Assembly (NCBI GenBank): GCA_026874595.1
Contig: CM049309.1
Coordinates: 55,913,926 to 55,977,925, forward strand
Direction of reading: 5' to 3'
Origin: Sipunculus nudus
Taxonomy: Eukaryota; Annelida; Sipuncula; Golfingiida; Sipunculidae
Length of the DNA stretch: 64,000 bases
Position numbers and translations under genes: made by a program. Positions within the stretch are counted from its first letter, which is position 1, and each line of letters starts with the position of its first letter. The notes beneath the pieces were generated by a model. It was not told the origin of the DNA. It worked only from the letters and a program-made list of their open reading frames with translations, and did not search any database. Positions 12,327 to 23,400 of this stretch are shown piece after piece.

Positions 12327-14195
12327 CTTTAACTTGAAAAATAGCCTCTTCCCTTTAAAATGGATCGGTACCTGCCAAACTATTACCCTGAAACCGTTTC
12401 CTTGCTCTGGTAAACAAGTGTTAAAAACAGTGGACTAAGCGCGGTCACAGGTTTAAACATAAACACAGCGCATGCATCGCCGGGCTACAACTCGTGTCAA
12501 TCTGGAGATTCCCAGACTTACTTGGCCCAAAAAATGAAATACATGTTCCTGCTGGTTGAAACATGACGTGTTGCGGCTCATAATCAGAACTCTGGTCATA
12601 CGGGATTGTTTTGGTAAACAAACACACATGGACGGTGTTTACCAACACGCAGAGCCATAATTAACGAGGTGCTAAACCGCCATAATGAGAGTTCCTAAGC
12701 CTGTGTGCTGGGGTGTTTATGCTGGTAAACTTTTGTATAAAGCAAAACTGAACTGAAAGTGTGGAAGAGTAGGCATAATATTTTATGTATAATTAATAAG
12801 GCAGATGTTTTTTATTCTATTTTCTCACATATTTAAAATAATAATGTATTTATACATATCCAGTCAGTGATTTTGCTATCATAAAAATAATAGATATGGC
12901 TACCTATAGTCATTCATTTATTTTAATTAATCCAAACAAATATGTAATTTCAATTTTTTTAATCTTGACTGTTGCAGTTTAATAATAAGCTGTTGTTTAT
13001 TATCTAAGACACACAAAAAAAACTTGTATACTATAATTTAAACTTATTTTTCCCAACTGTTAGGCACAGGAACATTGTTTCAAAATGAGAAAAAAAATGC
13101 AGTGCATCTGTATCAAGTCAAATTCAGTCAATGTTTATTTCTCAAGCAAAAAAAAAAAAAAAAAACAGGAGGGTCATGATCCATTGCCATTGGTATATCC
13201 TATTTCATCCTTATAATTAGCGGCACATAATTATGTGTTATACAAAAAAATAATACTTCATTTAATTAAAATCCGGCCAAATTCGTTTCATCCTTATTTC
13301 AAAATTAGTCCATTTACAGTTTCATCCTTATTATTAGCACATTTAAGTGTAAAACGCCAAAAAAATAATACCAGAGTGCATTATATACTATATAATATAG
13401 TATAATTTATAATCTAGTCAAACCTAGTCAAATTCGGTCAAATACTGTCAAATCCGGTGATTAGCCCAGTGATAAGCCCAACCCGGCTATGAGAAACAAT
13501 GCAATTGTTAAACCTGATGAAAAATTATCACAAAAGGGGCGTTATTACAAAAGGGGTGGTAACGTACAGTAGCCGGGGGGGGGGGATTGTTAAATGTGCA
13601 TAGAGCGTAATGCTACCCTCTTTGGTATGGTCACGTGACTTCCATGCTGCCGGGTCTCGTTTATCCATTGGATAACGGAGTTTGTTATGGCCATCTTTCC
13701 AGGCGGCGTCCAATTTTGAAAGTTGTTGAAGAGTTAAATGTGAGTCGTTTGATCAATTTCACAACATACTGCTTAACTAATATCAGAGAATATCTTATCA
13801 CAGCTTTATATAAAACAACCCAAGTTGTTACTGGAAATATGTCCTTCTGTCAAAGGAAGATTTACCCAGGCCCCTTTTTTCGCCCAAATTTTTTAAGCCA
13901 CAGCCCTTGACTGACGCCGGTGCAAAAGTGATCCATGTCTGCCGTGTCTACCTGCAGTCTATGTCATGTCATGATAAATTGATAGTGATACTGTGCATGT
14001 CCATGTCGACTTCAAGAATAATGTCTTTACAGGTATACATCATCCTGGCTGTAGATCTCGTCTAGTCCTAGCCCATAAGAATGAACTCCTCAATTGCTTT
14101 TTTCATTGACTGACGCAATGTGGAGTCCATAGATTCCACCTTCAGTTAACTGTGATTATAACACGCCATACACAGCTGTGAGATTTTACATTTAT

Positions 14196-14323
14196 TGAAG
14201 TGTTCTTTCGTTCGCTGCCATGCTCCGGACTTACATGAGAGGCAAAACACCAAGATACTTGGACTGGGCTTTATTCCATCAGTTTGTTCAACGCCGGTCA
14301 CTCACGTCCTCTCTGAGTGGTGC
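14196..14323 (-). repeat. 3' LTR of the Gypsy-like element
   Basis: Begins TGAAGTGTTC on the plus strand and ends GAGTGGTGC. It matches 16979-17106 with about five substitutions over ~128 bp, so the insertion is not recent. An open frame covering it is a by-product of the repeat. Confidence 0.85.
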
Positions 14324-14493
14324 AAAACTCCAATATCCATCTTTCGCACTAAAGCTAAAATTTCCATTATAACAGGAATGAGGTATTCAGGGATTATTAC
14401 TAACGATATTGATAATGTTTCAATCACTGATGTTATAAACACCAATATATCTTCCAATCAAGTATATAGATAATACCTCAACTGGTTATTCAT

Positions 14494-15645
14494 TCAATTG
14501 GAATAAAGTATCATTTGATCAACATGTTTTGTTTCTAAGCCCTGTGACATTTGTACCTTGAAGTTTACGTCATATAATCTCTCTTTCAACATAAAGGGAC
14601 CTTCCCATCTGGGAGCAAGTTTGACTGCAAATGATTTTTGCGCATTTGACATTTGGTGAGTTTTCAACAACACACGGTCCCCTTCCTTAAGATGACCCTT
14701 GCTTCTCTTCTGATCATAATATTTCTTATCCATTTCAGCTTGATTTTTCAATTTTGCCACAACTGGATAGGTATAGGTATTCAGGTGAAAGAGTATTGCA
14801 AGAAAAATGAAACTTGCCAAAAATGTAAACCTCAGTATAGAAAACCCATGGGATTGATGCAGCCAGTTACTGTTGTTACTGTTGTTGTTCTTTTTGGGAA
14901 CCATTACCACTGGACTACGCCAAGGAGATTTTGACTCCTCAGTTATTCCATTCTGTAACATTTCTTTAATCTGGTTCTCAGCTGCTTCTTTCTTAACTGG
15001 TGATAAATTATATGGCTTTGATTTATGTGGTTTCACATCCTCCTCAAGGACATTTTCATGTTCAAAAACATGCGTTTTACCAATCTTATCTGTAATTACA
15101 TCAGAAATTTCAACTTTTAAAGCATCAATAATTTGATTCTGGTCATGGTCTTCTAAAGATAAGGGTTGGGCAAATGATACATCTTCCTTTATCTTAGATT
15201 CTGTTTCAGATACTCTGCCAACAAGTGGCCATTTTACCTTTGGTTTAAAAGATGATAACCAATATTCACCAGCCGCAAAATCTACTGTAAGCCCCACTTT
15301 ATAAATAAAGCTCTGGCCCAACAGCACTGGAGTTGACATATTTTCAACTACAATGCATTCAACACGAGAAAAGATTCCACAACATTCAATGTCAAGCAAT
15401 ACTACACCAGCCGGAGCATACATTGAACCGTCAAACCATTTCAGGGTAATATTGTCTGGTCTTTCAATCTTGTCTTTAACTCCCAAGTTTTTACAGACTC
15501 CTTCTGTTATCATAGTAACTGAGGCCCCCGAGTCTACAAGCCCCTGGGTTTCAAACCCGTTAATCTTTAATTCGACCAAAGGACCTAAATCCACTGAAAG
15601 TTTTTCACACTTTTTAAGATACCATACATTAGCAAGGGGGTTCAA
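14494..15645 (-). pseudogene. Pol remnant: aspartic protease, start of RT, integrase C-terminus
   Basis: The open frame of ~383 codons contains a retropepsin active site (LVDSGASVTMI, about residues 36-46), then the linker and first segment of reverse transcriptase (LQNGITEESKSPWRSPVVMV). After an AAC-rich stretch near 14861-14890 it continues directly with integrase C-terminal sequence (KKYYDQKRSKGHLKEGDRVL and APRWEGPF). Catalytic RT, RNase H and integrase core domains are absent. The deletion left the frame open. The frame has no ATG at its start and would have been expressed as part of a gag-pol product. It is not a host gene. Confidence 0.85.
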
Positions 15646-15658
15646 TTCAGATTGTAAG

Positions 15659-15840
15659 TCAGACTATTCCCTGATTGCTCACTGAAGTAAATCTAACATT
15701 TTCTTCTCTTTTATTATTTACATGATTCTGCTCTTTATTATTACCACCAGAGTTTATTATTTTCGGACAATTTCGCTTGATGTGTCCCAGCTCTCCACAA
15801 CTAAAACATGCATCAGAATAGCGATATGAGGTCCGTTTGA
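15659..15840 (-). pseudogene. Gag nucleocapsid fragment with CCHC zinc knuckle
   Basis: Minus-strand frame with CFSCGELGHIKRNC, a perfect CX2CX4HX4C zinc knuckle, followed by an Asn-rich tail. It is in a different frame from the upstream gag, so a frameshift lies near 15830. Pol begins just downstream in a third frame. Confidence 0.8.
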
Positions 15841-16775
15841 TCACTTGCAGGACTTCTGTTGTCATTCCCAGCCAAGACGGACTTCTCATTGGCCAATTCG
15901 TAGGGGGCATGTGGTTGCGTATGTGACAAAAAAAATGATGACATCTTTCTTGTGGCGCGCTTATGACAAGCATACTGGTCAGCCAACTCAGTTATTTCAC
16001 ACAAAGGTTTTCCAGCAGTGTCAGCCTCCATCAGTTTAAGGCGTAAAGTTTCATCAGCTACACATTTAAACAGTTGTCCTATAATCAGTTTCTCAAAAAC
16101 TCTCACAAATGATGTATTTTCCATTAACTCATCATCTGGCACTAGCCAGCAGTTCAGGTATTCACGTAATCTAAACACAAAATCTGAAAATGTCTCTGAG
16201 CTATCTTTCTGTGCATTGTATTATTTCAATCTGTAATCTTCTGGAGTTAATTTATACCGTTTCAATATAGCCAGACGTACTTTCTGAAAGTCTGTTCTAT
16301 CTTCATTTGAAAGAGCATCATAGGCTTTCTGTGCAGGTCCCGTCAAATATGGTTCTAGGGCTTGGCCCAATTTAGAGTCCTCAATTTCATATATACCCTT
16401 GGCCACATTTTCAAATCTTCTCAAATAAATTCTAATGTCATCCTCTTTACTGAGTTTTTGAATTTCTCTCAACCTAGGTAAACCTCTCTGTTTACTGCTG
16501 TTATTATTCGCCATTACTGCTATCAATTGTTCAAATTCACGTTTTCTCTGTCCCTCTAAATGTTCAAGAATGGCAAGAATACTACTGTCAGGGCCAGCGA
16601 AAGTGGTGACTTTTTCTTCATTTTCTTTAATAACAGGTAGACTAGCAAGTGCTTCAATCTTATCTTCTTTTGTTTTCAACTGTGACAACTCTAGTCTATT
16701 CATATGACAAAGTTCCGTCAGATAGTCATTTGTATAATGTTGTAAATATTTCATACGGTCTTCCTTTCCAGCCAT
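15813..16775 (-). pseudogene. Gag (matrix/capsid-like) of the Gypsy-like element, interrupted
   Basis: Starts at an ATG (16775) and reads MAGKEDRMKYLQHYTNDYL..., then a retrotransposon-gag capsid-like segment (EDDIRIYLRRFENVAKG, ALEPYLTGPAQKAYDAL, FQKVRLAILKRYKLTPEDYR). A TAA at 16221-16223 interrupts the frame. The same frame then continues (FRLREYLNCWLVPDDELMEN) until a frameshift separates it from the zinc knuckle. The breaks mark an inactive copy. Confidence 0.82.
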
Positions 16776-16962
16776 TATGAAAAGTCTATACTATTATAAA
16801 GTTCATGAAAAAGTAAACAGTTCTCAAAGTCGACTAAACAAATTTTCCAATATGGCGACCTACCAGGAGTACCACATGGTTCACACACGTGACTGTCTTG
16901 AACATACCGGGCGACCGTTGAATGCTTCCCTCCTCTCCTTCTCAAAGTCCCTGCATATTAAA

Positions 16963-16977
16963 CCACGTTGGGCGCCA
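16963..16977 (-). promoter_or_regulatory. Primer binding site of the LTR element
   Basis: TGGCGCCCAACGTGG on the minus strand, immediately downstream of the 5' LTR. This is the position and form of a tRNA-complementary priming site. Confidence 0.8.
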
Positions 16978-16978
16978 T

Positions 16979-17106
16979 TGAAGTGTTCTTTCGTTTGCTG
17001 CCATGCACCAGACTTACATGAGAGGCAAAACACCAAGATACTTGGACTGGGCTTTATTCCATCAGCTTGTTCAACGCCGGTCACTCACGTCCTCTCGGAG
17101 TGGTGC
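16979..17106 (-). repeat. 5' LTR of the Gypsy-like element
   Basis: Pair of 14196-14323. Its inner edge abuts the primer binding site, which fixes the LTR boundary; its outer edge is near GTGGTGC at 17106. Confidence 0.85.
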
Positions 17107-17603
17107 CATATTCGATACTGGCGATTGCCAGTCAAACTACACGCATGCGCATTAACAGTTTGCGCAGCTAACCTCCCTGCATACATGTAAACTCACTACA
17201 ATATCCACTGATTAATGTTCAGTACATCTATGTGTATTGTATATCTGACCACTAGAAAACACTACTGTTCTGTTCTCAGCCCTATTTTGCACCAAGGAAG
17301 TTAAAATATGAACATAATAGTACACAGGCCTAAAGCCTTATACAGGAGTGGACTGCCACCAAATGCAAGATGTCTACAGGGGCTGTTAATGCTTCAATTC
17401 TCTCTGGACAAATAATATCAGTTGTTGATCTTACAGGTGCTTCATGCTTTCCAGAATGGTTATTTTTTATTACAGGCCTTTCGACATACAACATTATGTG
17501 AACATTGGTTTGTTAAAACCAAAGGAAATATTTTTATTCTATTTCCTTTCTAAGAGTAACAGATTGTATCGTGCTATAACCCCAGTTAGCCCTTTGGTGG
17601 GCT

Positions 17604-17640
17604 GGCGACGCAACAGAAACCTGAAACCTGTTGCGTCGCC
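17604..17640. other. Perfect 12-bp stem hairpin
   Basis: GGCGACGCAACA and its exact reverse complement TGTTGCGTCGCC are separated by 13 nt. GC-rich against an AT-rich background. Function unknown; a decayed element end is possible. Confidence 0.7.
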
Positions 17641-17861
17641 GTCGGCGGCTAGTCTAGTCCTAGACCCAGTTGTGGCAACATGGTCTAAAATAGTACTGCC
17701 TACTGTAGCCTACTGTATGCATTTTCATCATATATACTTTTATATAAAATATATTCATGTTTACATTTAGTCTTGATTTATTATATTCACTTTATTTTAA
17801 AAATGAGTGGGTGAGTTGGATTATTAATTTATTTACATGTATATCATTATGCATTATACAT

Positions 17862-18060
17862 TATGTCCTCCCGCTCTGCGGATGCAAGGGACATTGTTTT
17901 GGGTTTGACTGTCAGTCTCTCTGTCTGTCTGTCAGGTTTCTGTGATTTTTGAAAATCTTATTTGATTTCACTCAAATTTGGATCAGTGATTGATCTCATG
18001 CATACCTCAGTTGGGATTGATTTTGGAGTGTCTATCTGATAAATATTTCTCAAAAACAAA
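17862..18060 (+). repeat. Dispersed repeat D, copy 1
   Basis: Shares 'gggacatt', 'ctgtctgtcaggtttc', 'cagtgattg-tctcatgcatacct' and 'ttttggagt-t-tctga' in the same order with 21840-22040. Two diverged copies of one repeat about 4 kb apart. Confidence 0.6.
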
Positions 18061-20450
18061 ATTCTCAAATTTTGGTCAAATTTCTCAGTGTATTTAAGTT
18101 TTAATGTTCACCTACAAATGTCTCCACATTCACTGGGTGCCTGTGAGCCACTGCAGCTGGTGGCTGACATTGCCTCCTGCTTGGCACCGGCGTTCAACAT
18201 GGTTGATTTGAGGCTGATGGCCGATATGTCCCTAAACACCCAAAACACCGGTGTATTGGGTACCTGTGACAAAACACCCACTTAACTTCAAATCTGAAGC
18301 CAAACCATAACACCAATCGATCAATAATCATCTGATGAATATATCTCTGCAGTATTGTGTCATTAATTTATTACATAAAGATAAAACAAGTGTTTCATGC
18401 AGTGATATGAGTGAGTTCACTGGAGGGACAAGGCAGCCATTTATGCCAGCTATGACGCTGCCTCCAGTGGCAGAAGTGGCAATCAAGCAGAGCACTTGTG
18501 AGTTGTACAAAACACTACTGCTCTCTTTTATTTCACAGAATAGTGGCACAGTTCTGTTTTGAAGTATGCAACATATGATAATATTTTAACTATGCTGGTT
18601 TTTTGCGTCAAATTAGAATGTAAAAGGGTGTTTCATTACACATACCCAAAACACCAATGTTTTGGGTGTTTGGGCAGACCAGCAGTGGCAGAGGACCTGT
18701 CAGTTTGACCCAGCAATTTTAAAACAAAGCAACTACTGCAGCTGGCAAAAGTGCATGCATTATACGGAATGGTTAATTATCTGCGCGATGACAGTGGTGT
18801 CTTTAATATATTCCATTCAGAACATTGTCATACACCTCACGCATGATTGGAGGCATGGGAGCGAGTTGGTTCCGGCTTGAAAAATTGATGTCTATGTTTA
18901 CGTTGTTATGGTGTTCTTATCTCTTGTTAATATGTATGCCTTCTGCATCAGCGTCTCCATCTAGTGGCGAAAATGTAATGAGAGAGAATTAAATATTAGT
19001 ACACATAACAACATGCAATTGTGAAGCTCTTCACTGGGCCATGAACCAGCAACCATGTGTGAACAAGTCGTATGCACTACCATCTTCACCATGCAAGATG
19101 AGTTGGGAATGAGTGGTCAAGTGGGGAAAATTGAATGTACAATTGTGTTAAGTTCAGAGGGAACTAAATGATGTAAAATATGAAGATTTTTAGGGTGTAT
19201 GAGCGTAACTGGTCTTTGTTGTTAAAATTAGGGTTAAATTTTGTTAAGCATATGCAATGTCCAGGTGTGAAGGGCCCTGACATTGCAGAAGTTTGTAAAA
19301 AAATTAACCCTCAGCCGATTGTTAACTGCCTGCCACTACAGCATACTCCGTCTCACGCTTCATGCAGACATGGTTAAAGTCACTGGTTTATTTGTAAACC
19401 CTACCCCTTGAAATACACCAAATATTTGTGGGACAGCCATGATCCACGTGCACCAAAAGCCTGGAGGGTGCAAGACAACAGATGTGATGTAAATAAGCAC
19501 ACAGTTCTGGAATTTTTTGTTTGTGTATGCCAGTTTAATGGTCTAGGTTGCATATGATATGCAAACTTGTTGCTTTCAGTGGTTAAGGCTGTGTATGTTC
19601 CAGCTTTCAGTGGTTTGGGCTGTGTTTGCCAGCTTTCAGAAGAAGAGACTGCTTTTGGTTGTTCTAGCTGTTTATGCTAGCTTTTTTTTGCCTGAATAAT
19701 GAGATAAGTCTGATTAATTTGGTCATCGGTCAAATAACAAAGAGATTGGCTGTCACTGTCAAATTAAAATAGTTAAACGAAAGAAAGTGTTTGATCTGCT
19801 GATTACAGCATTGAGCCTGTTTGTACATGTCACTCAATTTAATAATTACTACAGTAAAGAAATGTAAATGACTTTCTATATTGGGATGATTTTAACATTT
19901 TATCTTTGTATTAAAGAAGTATATCAGTTTATTTGACACTGCAAAGATACATTTTCTTAATAGATATACTATAACATGCGAATGTTTGCAGACATATTAA
20001 TATGAAAGAATGATTGATATATTCCTGGATGAGAAAAGTAGGCAAAAGCTAGATTAAATTTTGGTATGTTCATCAGTCCATGGTTCTAGGTTGAATTATT
20101 TTATTTCTTATAAATCTAACATTGGTCACTGGAAAAACCTCAAAGTTATATCCAGTGAATGACAAATAAAAAATAATGACATTAGACCAGTGGAACCACT
20201 CACGCAGAGAATACCCCTGACTGTGATGTATAATAAGAGTTTCTTTGCAAGGTTCATGTTGTAATTCAATGTAGAAGTTTATTGGGAAAACCATTTTCCC
20301 TGTATGATAACATCAAGTGTATAATTATTTTTTTCAGATTCCATAAGATTAGGCTAAAAGTCTGTAGATTGCACCGTTCCACAAAACATGTATTACCAGT
20401 GTCTGTTGCTGTTTCTTCTTCAGTGATTCAGGGACAACAGTCATTAATAG

Positions 20451-23400
20451 ATGGCTTCCCACGTGCAAGAGCCACCATGCAAGATCCGCAAGAAGGATGT
20501 GGGTAGCCTAAAAAATACAGGAAAAGTAAGTTAATAAGTATTAAGCTACCATTAAGTCTAGATGGTTTACCAACAAAAACAAACCAATGTCATTATAAAG
20601 CTAGACAAGTTTGATCACAAAATATTTGTTTTTTTCTTTACATATATGCTCATATTTTTCTCATTGTGATGTGGTCAGATTTTATTGTATGTGCATGACA
20701 AGAGCTGCCAACTTAACTTTATACTTTTATAGATTACATCATTATTGATTTTTATGAGGCAAATCCCGACCCATAAAACGGTAGGTAAAGTCTGTTGGGC
20801 TTTTACAGCTGAGCCTAAATGGCTAACCAGCTGGAGCTTATCCCAGTTTCTGTAGCATGAAGTGACTTAGGGAGTTAAACTCCTCCTGGTTGGGATGCTA
20901 GGCCATCACAGTTTACCTTCCAAGTATTTCCAGTACCCATTTCACTGCTGGGTAGACAGAGACACACTTGCGCCTTGCCTAAGGGTCATGGCATGGTAGG
21001 GATCTGACAGGGATTCAAACTCAGGACCTCTCGATCGTTGGCCTGACACCTTAACCATTGCACCACAGCCTCCACTTAAATACGACCCATGAAAACAAAG
21101 ATGTTTTTAGGCAAAAAAAATAAAAAGGTATGGTTCTCAGGCACTTTTTTTCAGATATTAATGTGGGCTTGCGGTATTTTATTTTTTACCTTTTTTTTGA
21201 ATATTTCGATAAAAATGACATATGATCAGAGGAAAGCATTAGAATAACCATTTTTTTCTGCTAAACAGGTAAAAACACTACATTACAAAGAAAATCGTAT
21301 CAAAATTGTATTATTTTATCTTCTTGTAGGATGAAAACCAAAATAAAAATGTTTGATGCGGGGGGTTTAAATTGATGCGGGCGGTGCCTGAGAACCATAC
21401 CTTTTATTTTTTTTGGCCTTACAGGAACTTTTTTTTGGCTCATTCTCTTACAAGTTCTGATATTTATCAGGATCAATTCTGCTGAAATCTAGAATGTTGT
21501 GACCCCCATAACTTTTAAGTACAGTATATCTTTTCTTCTAATTTCACACACAAGTTCTTTCTATCACATTATCAGAGACATTTGAAAATTGGTTACTCTC
21601 AATTTGACCTTCAAGGTCACATCTGTAGATTTACATCTTTTCTGAAACAGCATAACTTTTGAGAAAGCACATATTTTTACCCCTCATATTTTTGGATGGC
21701 CAATGGTTGGGGGGGGGGGAGACATATCTGTTTTTGTGCCTGTAAAAACAAAGCCATTCTTGCTGAAGATGTTTTTGAGTGTCCCTGCAGATTTGCCAAA
21801 GCATGTTTGTTACTAAAGATGAGACTGGATGCTGAATTGTGGCCTTTAGTTTGATCTTCCATGGAATAGGGGACATTAATTTGGGGTTGTCTGTGTATCA
21901 TTCTGTCTGTCAGGTTTTCATTCTGTGTGATAACTTTCCTAAATATTATAGGATTTCTTTCCAATATGGCTCAGTGATTGCTCTCATGCATACCTTGGTT
22001 TGGATTTGTTTTGGAGTATTTGTCTGAAAATGTATTATTATCCAGCTCCAACAAAAAAATTTTCCCTTTTGTTCCCAATTTACAACAAAAGTTAAGACAT
22101 GTGGAGACATCTTCAGGGGACAATAAAAAACTAAAACATATTAAGAAGGCAAGCAGGGGACAACAAGAGGCAGAAGCGGAGGACATAAATTCTATGAATT
22201 TGCTTGTTTATATTTTAACAGATCAGCTCATGGGTCACATCTTCCTTTGCTGACTTTGATGATTCATTCACTTCATCTGCCTTTGATGGGAAAACAAACA
22301 TGGCATCAACAGGAGCTAAGAGCCAGTCAGCCCGTGGTCCACACAAACGTCAGAATAAGACACCAGCTAACAACGATGAACTCTGGGTAGACAGACATGC
22401 ACCAGCCACCAAGGTAATTCGTATTGATAAATAACAACAGTGAATCTACAAACAGAAACATTGTTTAAGGGTGCCCTCTTGCTTGTGTTCTTTGATGGAG
22501 ATGTTTAATTCAGTGCAGCTTTCATTCATGCTGAATGCTTATATTTATAGATCTCTTCTTGTCACTAATGTTCAGTCACACATGTACTATGATCTGTTAC
22601 CATAACAAGTATTGTTATCAATAGAGTTATAAGTTTTCCTACTTTCAAGGCAGATAAGCTTTAGTTGCCATGGCATTCTGAAATAAATTTCTTTGTGAAA
22701 AATGATGTCATAATGTTATAATTTTACTTTAACTGCTTGTATATTCTATTTCAGGTTGACCTTGCTGTTCATAAGAAGAAGGTGACTGAGATAGAGACGT
22801 GGCTACAGCACTCTTTAGCTGCCAGAAAGGTAGGGATAGGGATATGGCTACCACAATCATTATCTGCCAGAAAGGGATTCATAGAGCATTCTCTAGCTAC
22901 AGCACACCCTAGCTGCCATAGTGATTGAGCTACAGCAATATCTGCTGCCAGTAAAGTAGGGACAGAGACATGGCTACAGCTCTCTCTAGCTGCCAATAAG
23001 GCAGGATAGAACACTCTCTTGCTTCAGCACTCTCTAATTGCCTCTGTTGTAGTGAAAGAGACTTGGCTACAGCATCCTGTAGCTAACTGTCAGGCAGGGA
23101 TAAAAACATGGCTACAGCACTCACTTGCTGCCAGCAAGGTAGGTTGGAATAGAGACATGCATACAGTGCTCTTTTAACTGCCTGTAAGATTGGTGCAGAG
23201 CTCAGTCTAGCTACAGCACACTCTAACTGCAAGCAAGGTAGGGATAGAAGTGTCAGTAAGACAGGCATAGTGACAGGCTGCAGCACTTTATTGCTGCCTA
23301 TAAGGTAAGAACAGAGACATGACAAGTGCATTCTTAAGCTACCATTTGGAAATTAAAATCTAAACCAGGCTGAACTTTGCAACAAGTATAGGTAATGATT

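Larger units (their letters stand above)
10587..14195. other. Intergenic, AT-rich, microsatellites; no confirmed gene
   Basis: Contains three long (AT)n tracts, a two-copy ~125-bp tandem segment (13203-13258 and 13329-13372, sharing 'tttcatccttat' and 'aaaaaaataatac'), and short 'gtcaaa' tandem words near 13415-13460. One possible exon is listed at 11169-11298. Nothing else looks coding. Confidence 0.6.
14196..17106 (-). mobile_element. Degenerate Ty3/Gypsy-type LTR retrotransposon, internally deleted
   Basis: Two direct repeats of about 128 bp (14196-14323 and 16979-17106) differ at about five positions and flank gag- and pol-like sequence on the minus strand. Next to the right-hand (5') LTR lies a primer binding site, TGGCGCCCAACGTGG, at 16963-16977 on the minus strand, of the type complementary to a lysine tRNA. 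Gag has an in-frame stop and a frameshift. Pol keeps protease and the first reverse-transcriptase residues, then jumps to the integrase tail, so the RT core, RNase H and integrase core are gone. The LTRs are very short for this order. No clean target duplication is visible. It cannot be autonomous. Confidence 0.88.
17107..20450. other. Intergenic upstream of RAD17; hairpins and repeat fragments, no gene
   Basis: Holds a perfect 12-bp inverted repeat (17604-17615 with 17629-17640), a shorter hairpin ACCCAAAAC...GTTTTGGGT at about 18645-18669, and a dispersed repeat at 17862-18060 that is also found at 21840-22040. Open frames are short and none looks coding. The RAD17 promoter and 5' UTR must lie in the right part; several polypyrimidine-AG acceptors (for example near 20337 and 20422) could belong to 5' UTR introns. 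Confidence 0.5.

Noticed and set aside
14195-14473. 92-codon plus-strand frame and its twin at 16777-17190
   Set aside because: Both translate the LTR copies and are not host genes.
21011-21070. tRNA gene
   Set aside because: A and B boxes are present, but no complete cloverleaf, and the sequence continues into a SINE body.
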